From Caulobacter segnis (GTDB lineage Bacteria > Pseudomonadota > Alphaproteobacteria > Caulobacterales > Caulobacteraceae), in contig NZ_JARQWW010000004.1 in the NCBI RefSeq assembly GCF_029543125.1, forward strand, positions 406,980-470,979: a stretch of 64,000 nucleotides of DNA. Reading direction: 5' to 3'. Shown here piece after piece: positions 39,706 through 49,947 of this stretch. A program made the position numbers and the translations under genes. The notes under the pieces were generated by a model. It was given only the letters and a program-made list of their open reading frames with translations, searched no databases and was not told the origin of the DNA. Within the stretch, counting starts at the first letter, position 1. Each line of letters opens with the position of its first letter.

Positions 39706-41439
39706 ATGACGAAGTTCCCTCGTTTTCCGACACTGGCCGCCCTAACGCTCTCAGCCCTTCTCAGCACCTCCGCCCTCGCCGCTCCCGCCTATGACCTGGT
39801 GATCCGGGGCGGCTCGGTGATCGACGGCTCCGGCGGCGCGCCCTTCACTGGCGACGTGGCGGTCAAGGGCGAGCGGATCGTCTATGTGGGGCCCAAGGCG
39901 CCCGGCGCGGGGACGAAGGAAATCGACGCCAAGGGCCTCGCCGTCTCCCCCGGCTTCATCAACATGCTCAGCTGGGCCACCGACAGCCTGATCGCCGACG
40001 GCCGCGGCCTGTCCGACCTGAAGCAGGGCGTGACGCTGGAAGTCATGGGCGAAGGCTCCTCCATGGGTCCCCTCACCCCGGCCATGAAGGCGGCGGAGCA
40101 ATCGCGCCAGGGCGACATCAAGTACGACATCTGGTGGAGCAGCCTGGACGAATACCTCTCCGGCCTGACCAAGCGCGGCATCGCCCCCAACGTCGCCTCC
40201 ATGCTGGGGGCAGAGCAGCCCCGGGTCATGGTCCTGGGCGAAGGCGACGTGGATCCGACGCCTGAACAATTGGCCCAGATGCGCCGGATCGTCGTCCAGG
40301 CCATGGAGGATGGAGCTCTCGGCATCGGCTCCTCCCTGATCTACGCGCCGGGGACCTATGCCGAGACGGATGAACTGGTCGCCCTGGTGACCGAGGCCGG
40401 CCGCTGCGGCGGGATCTACCTGTCCCATATGCGCAGCGAGGGGGACCGCCTGGTCGAGGCCGTGGACGAACTGATCGAGATCAGCCGCCGCTCCGGCGCC
40501 CCGGCCGAGATCTGGCACCTGAAGGCCGCCGGCCGGGAGAACTGGTCCAAGCTGGACACGGTGATCGCCCGCGTGGAGGCCGCCCGCGCCAAGGGCCAGC
40601 GCATCACCGCCAACATGTACAACTACACCGCCGGCTCCACCGGCTTCGACGCCGCCATGCCCACCTGGGTCCAGGCCGGCGGCCGCGAAGCCTGGATCGA
40701 GCGGCTGAAGAATCCCGAGACCCGCGCCCGGGTGCTGAAGGAGATGCGGGCCGAGAAGCCGGACTTTGAAAGCCTCTACCGCCACGCCGGGGCCGAAGGG
40801 ACCCTGCTGGTCGGCTTCCGGTCGGAGGCGCTGAAGCCCCTCACCGGCCGCACCCTGGCCGATGTCGCCAAGGAGCGCGGCGTCAGCCCGGAGGACGCGA
40901 TCATCGACCTGATCATCGCCGACGGCAGCCGCGTGCAGGTGGTCTATTTCCTGATGAGCGAGGACAATGTCCGCCGCCAGACCGCCCTGCCCTGGATGAG
41001 CTTCGGCTCCGACGCCGCCGCCCTGGCGCCGGAGGGGGTGTTCTTGAAATCCTCCACCCACCCCCGCGCCTACGGCAATGTCGCCCGCCTGCTGGGCAAG
41101 TACGTGCGCGAGGACAAGGCCCTCACCCTGCCCGACGCCGTGCGCAAAATGACCAGCCTGCCGGCCCACAACCTGGGCCTACGCGATCGGGGCCTGCTGA
41201 AGGCCGGCTACTACGCCGACCTGGTGGTCTTCGATCCGGCGACCGTCGCCGACAAGGCCACCTACGAGAAGCCTCAGCAGTTCGCCGTCGGCGTCCGCGA
41301 CGTGGTGGTCAACGGCGGCCTGGCCCTGTCCAACGGCGAGCCGACCGGGGCCGCCACCGGCCAGGTCGTGCGCGGTCGGGCCTGGAAAGGCTGGAACGAC
41401 GGCGGCTGCAAGACCAGCGCGGCCGACTGGAGCTGGTGA
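39706..41439 (+). CDS. N-acyl-D-amino-acid deacylase-like amidohydrolase with altered metal ligands
   Basis: 577 residues. A signal peptide (~1-25, ending ALAA) points to the periplasm. The amidohydrolase/D-aminoacylase layout is clear: YDLVIRGGSVIDGSGGAPFTGDVAVKGERI, a barrel with YLSHMRSEGDRL and EIWHLKAAG (two metal His), SFGSDA (catalytic Asp) and a C-terminal LKAGYYADLVVFDP. However, the first HxH metal motif (normally PGFIDxHTH) reads PGFINMLSW, and the Cys ligand region (normally GNCG) reads GEGSS. The enzyme may therefore use one metal or have a different reaction. Divergent from DUF1272. Confidence 0.8.
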   Translation: MTKFPRFPTLAALTLSALLSTSALAAPAYDLVIRGGSVIDGSGGAPFTGDVAVKGERIVYVGPKAPGAGTKEIDAKGLAVSPGFINMLSWATDSLIADGRGLSDLKQGVTLEVMGEGSSMGPLTPAMKAAEQSRQGDIKYDIWWSSLDEYLSGLTKRGIAPNVASMLGAEQPRVMVLGEGDVDPTPEQLAQMRRIVVQAMEDGALGIGSSLIYAPGTYAETDELVALVTEAGRCGGIYLSHMRSEGDRLVEAVDELIEISRRSGAPAEIWHLKAAGRENWSKLDTVIARVEAARAKGQRITANMYNYTAGSTGFDAAMPTWVQAGGREAWIERLKNPETRARVLKEMRAEKPDFESLYRHAGAEGTLLVGFRSEALKPLTGRTLADVAKERGVSPEDAIIDLIIADGSRVQVVYFLMSEDNVRRQTALPWMSFGSDAAALAPEGVFLKSSTHPRAYGNVARLLGKYVREDKALTLPDAVRKMTSLPAHNLGLRDRGLLKAGYYADLVVFDPATVADKATYEKPQQFAVGVRDVVVNGGLALSNGEPTGAATGQVVRGRAWKGWNDGGCKTSAADWSW

Positions 41440-41507
41440 GACCGGCGTTCGCCGACCTTTCCGAAAGTTCACTGGATTCCGGCGTTTGGTCAGGCGATCA
41501 GGTGCAT

Positions 41508-42353
41508 ATGAACCTGACCTACCGCACGAAACGACTGATCGCTTGCGCCATCGCCGGCTGGATTTCCGGCGCCGCCCTGGCCGCCGCCACCTTGCCGGCG
41601 CACGCCGCTGAACCGGCGGCCAAGCCGGTCGAGGTGATGGTCGTCGGCACGTTCCACATGGCCAATCCAGGGGCGGACATCTCCAACGCCAAGTTCGAAG
41701 ACGTGCTGTCGCCTAAGCAACAGGCCGGCGTGGTCAAGACGGTCGACGCCCTGGCGAAGTTCAAGCCGACCCGCATCGCCGTTGAATGGCCGCAGAAGGT
41801 CACCGCCGAGCGCTACGCACAGTATCAGCAGGACGGCCTCAAGGGTCACCGCAGCGAGCGTAACGAGGTGGTCCAGCTGGGCTATCGCCTGGCCAAGCAG
41901 ACCGGCGCCGCCATCGAGGGCGTCGATGTGGACGGCCAGTTCCCCTACGGCCCGGTCATGGCCTACGCCGAAGCCCACGGTCAGAAGCCCATGCTCGACG
42001 CCCATCGCGCCAAGACCGACGCGGAGATGAAGGCGCGCGAGGCCCTGTTCGCCAAGGGCGGAACCTCCGCAGTTCTACGCCAAATGAACACGCCCGCGGC
42101 GATCAAGGCGGATCATGACTTCTACCGCCAGATCGGCCTGATCGGCGGCGGGGATGACCAGCCCGGCGCCGCCCTGCTGACCGGCTGGTACGAGCGCAAC
42201 TTCAAGATCTGCGCCCGCATGCTGCAGTCGGCCAAGCCCGGCGACCGCATCGTCGTCATCTACGGCGCGGGCCACGCCCACCTGCTGCGCCAGTGCGTGA
42301 GCGAGACTCCAGGCTTCAAGCTGGTCGAGCCGAACGCCTGGCTTCCCAAGTAG
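41508..42353 (+). CDS. DUF5694 exported protein
   Basis: 281 residues. An N-terminal signal sequence (basic MNLTYRTKRL, then hydrophobic ~12-40, ending in AHAAEP) suggests the periplasm. The mature part has EVMVVGTFHMANPGAD, FKPTRIAVEWPQKV and VVIYGAGHAHLLRQCV, features of the DUF5694 family, which resembles TraB/PrgY- and ChaN-like folds. Function unknown. It follows the aminoacylase-like gene on the same strand and precedes a patatin lipoprotein, perhaps co-transcribed. Confidence 0.7.
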   Translation: MNLTYRTKRLIACAIAGWISGAALAAATLPAHAAEPAAKPVEVMVVGTFHMANPGADISNAKFEDVLSPKQQAGVVKTVDALAKFKPTRIAVEWPQKVTAERYAQYQQDGLKGHRSERNEVVQLGYRLAKQTGAAIEGVDVDGQFPYGPVMAYAEAHGQKPMLDAHRAKTDAEMKAREALFAKGGTSAVLRQMNTPAAIKADHDFYRQIGLIGGGDDQPGAALLTGWYERNFKICARMLQSAKPGDRIVVIYGAGHAHLLRQCVSETPGFKLVEPNAWLPK

Positions 42354-42387
42354 GAATCCCTTGCGGGATAGGGCCTGGCTGAGCGAA

Positions 42388-43587
42388 ATGCCCGCCATGG
42401 TCGTGTTCCGGAAGATATTGGCCCTGAGCGCGGCGGCGATGATCCTCGCCGCCTGCGGCAGCATCTCCCGCGAACCCTTCACCAACGCCGACTTGCGATC
42501 GGTCCAGGCGCCCACCGGGCTTGAGGGGCTGCGCTTCAACGGCAACGACGCCGCCGCCGGGCTCGCCTTCGTCGACCGCTTCCGCGCCCAGAGCTCTCAA
42601 CGCTTCCTGCATGGAGTGAAGGCCCTGGCCATCTCCGGCGGCGGGGCCAACGGGGCCTATGGCGCCGGGATCATCGTCGGCTGGACCCAGAGCGCCTCGC
42701 GCCCCGACTTCGATGTGGTCACCGGCGTCAGCACCGGCGCCCTGACCGCCCCCTTCGCCTTCCTCGGCTCAAAATGGGATGACGAGCTGAGGGCCGCCTA
42801 CACCGATGGCGAGGCCGCGAACCTGACCAGCGGCCGCCTGGGCGCCCTGTTCCTGCCCAGCCTGTTCCGGGTGCAGCCCCTCAAGCACTTGGTCGAAAAG
42901 CATGTGGACGCAGAGCTGCTGCGCGCCGTGGCCGCCGAGCACCGCAAGGGTCGCCGCCTGCTGGTCGCCACCACCAACCTCGACACCGAGGAGACGGTGA
43001 TCTGGGACATGGGCGAGATCGCCATCTCGGCCGAGCGTCCGGGCAATGAAGCGGCCTCGGTCGAACTGTTCAGCACCGTGCTCGTGGCCTCGGCCTCCAT
43101 CCCCGGCGTCTTCCCGCCGGCGGTGATTCCCGTTCAGGGCGCCGGCCGCGCGGTGTCGGAGATGCACGTGGACGGCGGCGTCACCGTGCCGTTCTTCTTC
43201 ATCCCCGAATCCATGAACCTGTGGCGGGCCCCGGACCGGATGCGGCCGGGCGAGCTTTACGTGGTGGTCAATGGCAAGGTCGGCCCCACCTTCGGCTTCA
43301 CCAAGGGCAAGACCATGGCCATCCTCGGCCGGTCCTACAACGCCATGAGCCGGTCGCAGACCAAGGCCAACCTGCTGGTCGCCCAGGGCTTCGCCGACCG
43401 AAACAACGCCACCCTGCGCTACACCGCCATCCCTGACAACGCTGAAGCGTCGAGCCTGGACTTCAGCACCGAGAACATGCGCGACCTTTTCCAGCGCGGG
43501 TTCGAGGCCGGCCGCTCAGGCCAGGCCTTCAAGCCGCTGGAGGCTCCGCCCCCTGCGACGCCGGGGCCCGCGCCCGACCCGCGATGA
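42388..43587 (+). CDS. Patatin-like phospholipase lipoprotein
   Basis: 399 residues. The N-terminus MPAMVVFRKILALSAAAMILAACG ends in a lipobox (LAAC), so a membrane-anchored lipoprotein. The patatin domain has the oxyanion loop ALAISGGGANGAYGAG (~residue 78), the nucleophile Ser in VTGVSTGALTAPF and the catalytic Asp in EMHVDGGVTVPFF. It should hydrolyse acyl lipids at the cell envelope. Start chosen at ATG 42388 (GAGCGA upstream); ATG 42397 is also possible. Just upstream is the DUF5694 gene. Confidence 0.87.
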   Translation: MPAMVVFRKILALSAAAMILAACGSISREPFTNADLRSVQAPTGLEGLRFNGNDAAAGLAFVDRFRAQSSQRFLHGVKALAISGGGANGAYGAGIIVGWTQSASRPDFDVVTGVSTGALTAPFAFLGSKWDDELRAAYTDGEAANLTSGRLGALFLPSLFRVQPLKHLVEKHVDAELLRAVAAEHRKGRRLLVATTNLDTEETVIWDMGEIAISAERPGNEAASVELFSTVLVASASIPGVFPPAVIPVQGAGRAVSEMHVDGGVTVPFFFIPESMNLWRAPDRMRPGELYVVVNGKVGPTFGFTKGKTMAILGRSYNAMSRSQTKANLLVAQGFADRNNATLRYTAIPDNAEASSLDFSTENMRDLFQRGFEAGRSGQAFKPLEAPPPATPGPAPDPR

Positions 43588-43731
43588 CAGCGCGAACGCG
43601 CGTTCATCATCTTTCCTGATTTTGCGTTCTTGCGCCCGGGGTCACACGTCTCTAAACGACCCCCTTAACCTGCAATCTGACCTAGGGGACGGGCGCGCCG
43701 CCGCGCGACCGCCCTTGCGCGCGAGAACGAC

Positions 43732-46700
43732 ATGCCCAAACGCACAGACATCAAGTCCATCCTGATCATCGGCGCGGGCCCGATCGTCATCGGCCAGGCC
43801 TGTGAGTTCGACTACTCCGGCGTCCAGGCCTGCAAGGCCCTGCGCGCCGAGGGCTACCGCATCATCCTGGTCAACTCGAACCCGGCCACGATCATGACTG
43901 ATCCGGACGTGGCGGACGCGACCTATATCGAGCCGATCACCCCCGACATCGTCGCCAAGATCATCGAGAAAGAGCGCCCCGACGCCCTGCTGCCCACCAT
44001 GGGCGGCCAGACGGCGCTGAACACCGCTCTGGCTCTCGAAGAGCAAGGCGTTCTGGCCAAGTTCAAGGTTGAGATGATCGGCGCCAAGGCCGAGGTCATC
44101 GACAAGGCCGAGGACCGTCAGAAATTCCGCGACGCCATGGACAAGCTGGGTCTGGAAAGCCCCCGCTCCAAGGCGGCCCACACCATGGAGGAGGCCATGG
44201 ACGGCCTCGACTTCGTGGGTCTGCCGGCGATCATCCGCCCGTCCTTCACCCTGGCGGGCACCGGCGGCGGCATCGCCTACAACGTCGAGGAATTCAAAGA
44301 GATCGTCGAGCGCGGCCTCGACCTGTCCCCCACCACCGAGGTGCTCATCGAAGAGAGCGTCCTGGGCTGGAAAGAGTATGAGATGGAGGTCGTCCGCGAC
44401 AAGGCGGACAACTGCATCATCGTCTGCTCGATCGAGAACATCGACCCGATGGGCGTCCACACGGGCGACTCCATCACCGTGGCCCCGGCCCTGACGCTGA
44501 CCGACAAGGAATATCAGCGGATGCGCAAGGGCAGCATCGACGTGCTGCGCGAGATCGGCGTCGAGACCGGCGGCTCCAACGTCCAGTGGGCCCTGAACCC
44601 CAAGGACGGCCGCATGGTCGTCATCGAGATGAACCCGCGCGTGTCGCGCTCCTCGGCCCTGGCGTCCAAGGCCACCGGCTTCCCGATCGCCAAGGTCGCC
44701 GCCCGCCTGGCCGTGGGCTACACCCTGGACGAACTGGCCAACGACATCACCGGCGGCGCCATGCCGGCCTCGTTCGAGCCGTCCATCGACTACGTGGTCA
44801 CCAAGATCCCGCGCTTCGCCTTCGAGAAGTATCCGGGCTCCGAGCCGTACCTGACCACCTCCATGAAGTCGGTGGGTGAAGTCATGGCCATCGGCCGCAC
44901 CTTCGCCGAAAGCCTGCAGAAGGCCCTGCGCGGCCTGGAGACCGGCCTGACCGGCCTGGACGACGTGGAGATCGAGGGCGCCGAGGATCCGGACACCGGC
45001 AAGGCCGCCGTGGTCCGCGCCCTGGGCAACCCCACCCCGGACCGTCTGCGCGTCATCGCCCAGGCCTTCCGCCACGGCCTGACGGTCGAGGAGATCAACG
45101 CCGCCTGCTCGTACGAACCGTGGTTCCTGCGCCAGCTGGCCGAGATCGTCCGCCAGGAGGGCCTGGTCCGCGCTGGCGGCCTGCCCAACAACGCCGCCGA
45201 GTTCCGCCGCCTGAAGGCCATGGGCTTCTCCGACGCCCGCCTGGCCAAGCTGACCAACCTCACCGAGGCCGAGGTCCGCGGCCAGCGCCACGCCCACGGC
45301 GTGCGCCCGGTGTTCAAGCGCATCGACACCTGCGCCGGCGAGTTCCGCGCCGACACGCCCTACATGTACTCGACCTACGAGACGGGCGCCCTGGGCCAGC
45401 TGCCGGATTGCGAAAGCGAGCCGTCGGACCGCAAGAAGGCCGTCATCCTCGGCGGCGGTCCCAACCGGATCGGCCAGGGGATCGAGTTCGATTACTGCTG
45501 CTGCCACGCGGCCTTCGCGCTGGATCAGGTCGGCATCGAGTCGATCATGGTCAACTGCAACCCCGAGACCGTCTCCACCGACTACGACACCTCCGACCGC
45601 CTGTACTTCGAGCCCCTGACGGCCGAGGACGTGCTGGAGCTGCTGGCGGTCGAGCAGACCAAGGGCGCCCTGCTCGGCGTCATCGTCCAGTTCGGCGGCC
45701 AGACCCCGCTGAAGCTGGCCAACGCGCTGGAGCAGGCCGGCATCCCGATCCTGGGCACCAGCCCCGACGCCATCGACCTGGCCGAGGACCGCGAGCGCTT
45801 CCAGCAGCTCCTCCACGACCTGAAGATCGCCCAGCCGAACAACGCCATCGCCCGCAGCGCCGAAGAGGCCTTCGCCGGGGCGCACAAGGTCGGCTACCCC
45901 GTGGTCATCCGCCCGTCCTACGTCCTGGGCGGCCGCGCCATGGAGATCGTCTATGACGACGAGCAGCTGGACCGCTACATCCGCACCGCCGTGCAGGTGT
46001 CGGGCGACAGCCCCGTCCTCATTGACCAGTACCTGAACCGCGCCACCGAGGTGGACGTGGACGCCCTGTGCGACGGCGAGACCGTCTTCGTGGCCGGCGT
46101 CATGGAGCACATCGAGGAAGCCGGCGTGCACTCGGGCGACAGCGCCTGCTCCCTGCCGCCCTTCTCCCTGAAGCCGGAGACCATCGCCGAACTGAAGCGT
46201 CAGACCGAGGCCATGGCCTTCGCGCTGAAGGTCCGCGGCCTGATGAACGTGCAGTTCGCCATCGAGGAGCCGCACAGCGAAAACCCGCGCATCTACGTCC
46301 TCGAAGTGAACCCGCGCGCCTCGCGCACCGTGCCCTTCGTGGCCAAGACCATCGGCCAGCCCGTGGCCTCCATCGCCGCCAAGGTGATGGCCGGCGCCAA
46401 GCTCGCCAGCTTCGGCCTGACCGACAAGCCGTACGACCACATCGCGGTGAAGGAGGCGGTCTTCCCGTTCGCCCGCTTCCCCGGCGTCGACACGGTGCTT
46501 GGCCCCGAGATGCGCTCCACCGGCGAGGTCATGGGCCTCGACTGGAAGCGCGAGGGCGAGGACTTCATGCCCGCCTTCGCCCGCGCCTTCGCCAAGAGCC
46601 AGCTGGGCGGGGGCGTCACCCTGCCCCGCTCAGGCTGCGCCTTCGTCTCGGTGCGCGAGGCCGACAAGCCCTTCATCGTCGAGCCGACCCGCCTGCTGAT

Positions 46701-47028
46701 CCAGGCCGGCTTCCGCATCCTCGCCACCACCGGCACGGCCGCCTACCTGGCCGAGCAGGGCCTGCAGGTCGAAGTGGTCAAGAAGGTGCTGGAGGGCCGC
46801 CCCCACATCGTCGACGCCATGAAGAACGGCGAGGTCCAGCTGGTCTTCAACACCACCGAGGGCAAGCAGTCCCTGGCCGACAGCTTCGAGATTCGCCGCT
46901 CAGCCCTGATGTCGAAGATCCCCTACTACACCACCGCCGCCGGCGCCCTCGCGGCCGCGCAGGCCATCGCCTCGCCTCAAGCCGAGACGGCCGCGTTGGA
47001 AGTGCGCCCGCTGCAAAGCTACGCGTAG
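43732..47028 (+). CDS. carB: Carbamoyl-phosphate synthase large subunit
   Basis: 1098 residues, two homologous ATP-grasp halves plus a C-terminal MGS-like regulatory domain, the full CarB layout. Half one: [42 protein letters not shown]. Half two: [48 protein letters not shown]. The end ([17 protein letters not shown]) is the allosteric domain. It makes carbamoyl phosphate from bicarbonate, ATP and ammonia delivered by CarA, encoded separately at 37213-38382. Confidence 0.97.
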   Translation: MPKRTDIKSILIIGAGPIVIGQACEFDYSGVQACKALRAEGYRIILVNSNPATIMTDPDVADATYIEPITPDIVAKIIEKERPDALLPTMGGQTALNTALALEEQGVLAKFKVEMIGAKAEVIDKAEDRQKFRDAMDKLGLESPRSKAAHTMEEAMDGLDFVGLPAIIRPSFTLAGTGGGIAYNVEEFKEIVERGLDLSPTTEVLIEESVLGWKEYEMEVVRDKADNCIIVCSIENIDPMGVHTGDSITVAPALTLTDKEYQRMRKGSIDVLREIGVETGGSNVQWALNPKDGRMVVIEMNPRVSRSSALASKATGFPIAKVAARLAVGYTLDELANDITGGAMPASFEPSIDYVVTKIPRFAFEKYPGSEPYLTTSMKSVGEVMAIGRTFAESLQKALRGLETGLTGLDDVEIEGAEDPDTGKAAVVRALGNPTPDRLRVIAQAFRHGLTVEEINAACSYEPWFLRQLAEIVRQEGLVRAGGLPNNAAEFRRLKAMGFSDARLAKLTNLTEAEVRGQRHAHGVRPVFKRIDTCAGEFRADTPYMYSTYETGALGQLPDCESEPSDRKKAVILGGGPNRIGQGIEFDYCCCHAAFALDQVGIESIMVNCNPETVSTDYDTSDRLYFEPLTAEDVLELLAVEQTKGALLGVIVQFGGQTPLKLANALEQAGIPILGTSPDAIDLAEDRERFQQLLHDLKIAQPNNAIARSAEEAFAGAHKVGYPVVIRPSYVLGGRAMEIVYDDEQLDRYIRTAVQVSGDSPVLIDQYLNRATEVDVDALCDGETVFVAGVMEHIEEAGVHSGDSACSLPPFSLKPETIAELKRQTEAMAFALKVRGLMNVQFAIEEPHSENPRIYVLEVNPRASRTVPFVAKTIGQPVASIAAKVMAGAKLASFGLTDKPYDHIAVKEAVFPFARFPGVDTVLGPEMRSTGEVMGLDWKREGEDFMPAFARAFAKSQLGGGVTLPRSGCAFVSVREADKPFIVEPTRLLIQAGFRILATTGTAAYLAEQGLQVEVVKKVLEGRPHIVDAMKNGEVQLVFNTTEGKQSLADSFEIRRSALMSKIPYYTTAAGALAAAQAIASPQAETAALEVRPLQSYA

Positions 47029-47040
47029 GGGGCCACGAGC

Positions 47041-48390
47041 ATGGCGGCGCCTCGGATCATCCTGGCGACCGCCGGCTCTCTCGGCGACCTGCATCCGTTC
47101 CTGGCCCTGGGTGAAGCGCTGAAGGCCAGGGGCGCGCGGGTGCAGATCGCCACCTCGCTCGAATACCAACCCAAGGTCCAAGCCGAGGGCCTGCTCTTTC
47201 AGGACGCCAGTCTCGGCCTCGCTGACTTCGAGGCGGAACTCGGCCTCGACCTGGCCGGCATCACCCGCAAGATCGCCCAATCCAACTTCTGGTTCTACGA
47301 TAACATCGTCCTGCCAAACGCGGCCGCCGGCGCTCGGCGGATGATCGAGCTGGCTGAAGGCGCGGACGTCATCGTCGCCTCATCATTCGCCCTCGGCGCC
47401 CAACTGGCGGCGCAGAAACTGGGCCTGCCCTTCGTCTCGGTCGCCCTTTCGCCCATGCTGTTCATGTCGGCGCACGAGCCCACGCCGCTGCCGGGCGCCC
47501 CATGGCTGAAACCGCGCACCAGCCGCGCGGGCCTCGCCCTCAATCGGGCCACCCTGAACCTCGGCCGCCTGTTGACACGCGGCTTCACCGAGCGCGTCAA
47601 CGCCGCCCGCGCGACGCTCGGCCTGCCGCCCAGCCGCGACAACGTGATCTTCGACACGCCCTGGCGCGCCGACCTGGTCCTGGGGCTGTTCTCGCCCGTG
47701 CTCGGCGGGCCGCTGCCCGACCACCCCGCCAACACCCACATCACCGGCTATGCCTGCTATGACAGCGAGATGGGCGGTCCCCCGGCGCTGCCGCAAGCGC
47801 TGGCCGCCTTTCTCGACGCCGGCGAGCCGCCCATCGTCTTCACCTTGGGCAGCGCGGCTGTCCACATCGCCGATCGTTTCCATGTCGAGGGTCTGGCCGC
47901 CGCCCGCGCCCTGAACCGCCGCGCCGTGCTGCTGGTCGGCCCGGACGGCGATCTTGGCCTCACCCGGGGCGCCACGGACGCCATCACCGTCTCCTACGCG
48001 CCTTACTCCCTGCTGTTCCCCCGCGCCGCCGCCAACGTCCACCAAGGCGGCGTCGGCACGACCCAGCAGGCCCTGCGCGCCGGCCGCCCCCAACTCGTCG
48101 TCCCGCACCTGGGCGACCAATTTGACAATGGCGCGCGGATCGCGGCGCGCGGCGCCGGCGTGGTGCTGAAGCGCGACCGGTTCAAGGCCGGGGCGGCGGC
48201 GGAGTCGTTGAGCCGGTTGTTGGGGGACTCGAAGATCGCCGAGCGCGCGGCGGCGGCGGAGGCGCTCAGTGGGGCCGAGAACGGCGCGGCGGTCGGGGCG
48301 GACTTGGTGATCGGATTGGCTACTCGCCGCCGAGCCCGCGCCGCCGCCCCCAACCGCTGTCACGCCAGGCATCGTGCCTGGGGCCGGTGA
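47041..48390 (+). CDS. Glycosyltransferase family 1 (UGT/MurG-like fold)
   Basis: 449 residues. The N-terminal Rossmann domain starts PRIILATAGSLGDLHPFLALGEALKARGARVQIATSLEY, and the C-terminal nucleotide-sugar-binding domain has NVHQGGVGTTQQALRAGRPQLVVPHLGDQFDNGARIAARGAGVVL, the GT1 signature. Similar enzymes add sugars to sterols, lipids or antibiotics (rhamnosyl- or glucosyltransferases). The last ~30 residues are basic and low in complexity. Starts 12 bp after carB, but is probably a separate function. Acceptor unknown. Confidence 0.85.
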   Translation: MAAPRIILATAGSLGDLHPFLALGEALKARGARVQIATSLEYQPKVQAEGLLFQDASLGLADFEAELGLDLAGITRKIAQSNFWFYDNIVLPNAAAGARRMIELAEGADVIVASSFALGAQLAAQKLGLPFVSVALSPMLFMSAHEPTPLPGAPWLKPRTSRAGLALNRATLNLGRLLTRGFTERVNAARATLGLPPSRDNVIFDTPWRADLVLGLFSPVLGGPLPDHPANTHITGYACYDSEMGGPPALPQALAAFLDAGEPPIVFTLGSAAVHIADRFHVEGLAAARALNRRAVLLVGPDGDLGLTRGATDAITVSYAPYSLLFPRAAANVHQGGVGTTQQALRAGRPQLVVPHLGDQFDNGARIAARGAGVVLKRDRFKAGAAAESLSRLLGDSKIAERAAAAEALSGAENGAAVGADLVIGLATRRRARAAAPNRCHARHRAWGR

Positions 48391-48478
48391 CTTTGGCGTC
48401 GGCCAGGACCGAGAAGCCGCGAACGTGCCGGGGGCGGGATGAGCGGCTTTTGGGATCGGCCGACCGACCGAGCCAAAT

Positions 48479-48778
48479 CTATTCCGCCTGTTGCATCCGA
48501 CGCGCCAGGTCGATGTGCTCGGTGGACACGCCGTTGGCGTTGAACTCCGCCGTCAGGGCCGCCAGTTCGCTGGCCGTGCAGGTGTCCTTGATGGTCCGCC
48601 AGCCGTCCTGGGTGTAGGCGGCCAGGCCCACCGCGTCGCGGCACTTGCCGCTGGCGTCCGCCTCGCCGCGTCCCCAGTTGGCGGTGAGCAGGAAGACCAC
48701 CATGAACAGCAGCAGGGCCGCCGCCGCGAGGGAGGCGATCTGACGGACGGGAAAACGGCGTTTTTTCGGCTCGGACAT
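48479..48778 (-). CDS. Small single-span membrane protein
   Basis: 99 residues: a basic N-terminus (SEPKKRRFPVRQ), one membrane helix (~15-35, SLAAAALLLFMVVFLLTANWG) and an exported domain with two cysteines (GKCRDAV and DTCTASEL) that may bridge. No family recognised. ATG 48778 chosen over an ATG seven codons upstream; AAGG lies in the leader. It stands alone between convergent and divergent genes. Confidence 0.6.
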   Translation of the reverse strand: MSEPKKRRFPVRQIASLAAAALLLFMVVFLLTANWGRGEADASGKCRDAVGLAAYTQDGWRTIKDTCTASELAALTAEFNANGVSTEHIDLARRMQQAE

Positions 48779-48918
48779 GCGTTTGGCCTTACTCGGCAAG
48801 GGCCCAGCTTGACCATGCGGCCAAGCGTCTCCCCCGTCTCATGGCCCGTTGTTCGCCAGCGCTTTGCGCCGCCGCGCGGCTGATGCACAGTGACCTGAAC
48901 AATGATCAGGGGAACGCC

Positions 48919-49584
48919 ATGCTGACCGTCCACCACCTCAACAACTCCCGCTCGCAGCGCGTGCTCTGGCTGCTGGAGGAGTTGGGCGTCCCCTACGAGA
49001 TCAAGCACTACCAGCGCGACGCCAAGACCATGCTGGCGCCGCCGGAGCTGAAGGCCGTGCACCCGCTGGGCAAGTCGCCGGTGATCACCGACGGCGACAT
49101 CACCGTGGCCGAGACCGGCGCCATCGTCGAATACATCCTGGAGACCTACGGCGCCGGCCGCCTGGTCCCGCCGGCCGGCACGGCGGACAAGCGCGCCTAC
49201 ACCCACTGGCTCCATTTCGCCGAGGGGTCGGCCATGCCGCCCCTGCTGATGAAGTTGGTGTTCGGCGTCCTCCCGGAACGCGCCCCGGCCCTGCTGAAGC
49301 CGATCGTCAAGGGCATCTCGGCCAAGGCCCAGACCGGCTTCGTCGATCCGCAGTTGAAGGCGCAGCAGGCCTATTGGGAGGACACCCTGTCCAGGTCCGA
49401 GTGGTTCGCCGGGCCGGAATTCACCGCCGCCGACGTGATGATGAGCTTCCCGCTGGAGGCCGCGGCCTCCCGCGCCCCCTTCGGGCCGGACAAGCCGAAG
49501 CTGACCGCCTTCCTGAAACGCATCCACGCGCGGCCGGCCTATCAGCGGGCGCTGGAGCGCGGCGGGCCCTACGCCTACGCCTGA
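48919..49584 (+). CDS. Glutathione S-transferase
   Basis: 221 residues. N-terminal thioredoxin-like domain: LTVHHLNNSRSQRVLWLLEELGVPYEIKHYQRD (Ser of NNSRS is the likely catalytic residue), then HPLGKSPVITDGDITVAETGAIVEYI. Helical C-terminal domain with FTAADVMMSFPLEAA. This is a typical cytosolic bacterial GST of the beta/theta-like type. ATG 48919 has AGGGGA upstream. Substrate unknown. Confidence 0.88.
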   Translation: MLTVHHLNNSRSQRVLWLLEELGVPYEIKHYQRDAKTMLAPPELKAVHPLGKSPVITDGDITVAETGAIVEYILETYGAGRLVPPAGTADKRAYTHWLHFAEGSAMPPLLMKLVFGVLPERAPALLKPIVKGISAKAQTGFVDPQLKAQQAYWEDTLSRSEWFAGPEFTAADVMMSFPLEAAASRAPFGPDKPKLTAFLKRIHARPAYQRALERGGPYAYA

Positions 49585-49622
49585 TCGGCGAACCTTCGCC
49601 TTGGTGGTGCGTTGAGGGCGGC

Positions 49623-49844
49623 ATGAAACGCACCTCCCTCGCCGGCGGCCTTATACTGGCCGTGATCGCCGCCATCGCGGCGGTCATCGTCCTTGGTCTT
49701 TTCTACGTCCTGGGGGCCGCCATCGGAGTCGTGGTGTTCGTGGGGCTTGGGGTCGGACTGATCGGCCTGATCCTATACGGCTACGCCCGTCTGGGCCGCC
49801 GCGGGAAAGTCGAGGAAAATCAACCGCCGGTGAAGCTTCCCTGA
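49623..49844 (+). CDS. Small two-helix membrane protein
   Basis: 73 residues: MKRTSLAGG, then two hydrophobic helices (~10-33 and ~36-55) with a basic YARLGRRGK stretch and a polar tail [10 protein letters not shown]. No cysteines or known motif. The ATG is 38 bp after the GST stop with a weak GGGCGG upstream, so it may be co-transcribed with that gene. Function unknown. Confidence 0.6.
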   Translation: MKRTSLAGGLILAVIAAIAAVIVLGLFYVLGAAIGVVVFVGLGVGLIGLILYGYARLGRRGKVEENQPPVKLP

Positions 49845-49858
49845 ACAACCCTTGATCC

Positions 49859-49874
49859 GGGGGGAATGCCCCCC
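49859..49874 (+). promoter_or_regulatory. G6/C6 hairpin upstream of greA
   Basis: GGGGGG-AATG-CCCCCC can form a very stable small hairpin 14 bp after the small membrane protein stop and 73 bp before the greA start. It has no T-run after it. It could act as a terminator or as a leader structure for greA. Confidence 0.35.
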
Positions 49875-49947
49875 TATCCTCTCAGCCCCCGGACGTCCGC
49901 GCCCGCGGCCGGAAATCAAACCCAGGGCGACCCGAGCTAAATCCGCA

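Noticed and set aside
43594..43605. GAACGCGCGTTC perfect palindrome after the patatin gene
   Set aside because: Short and GC-only; such palindromes occur often in this base composition, with no T-run to make it a terminator.
43642..46440. 932-codon open frame on the minus strand opposite carB
   Set aside because: It lies wholly across carB, has no recognisable domain, and its Gly/His/Leu/Asp-rich, repetitive composition is what high-GC DNA produces in the frame opposite a real gene.
37213..47028. carAB as one operon
   Set aside because: carA and carB lie on opposite strands with several genes between them.
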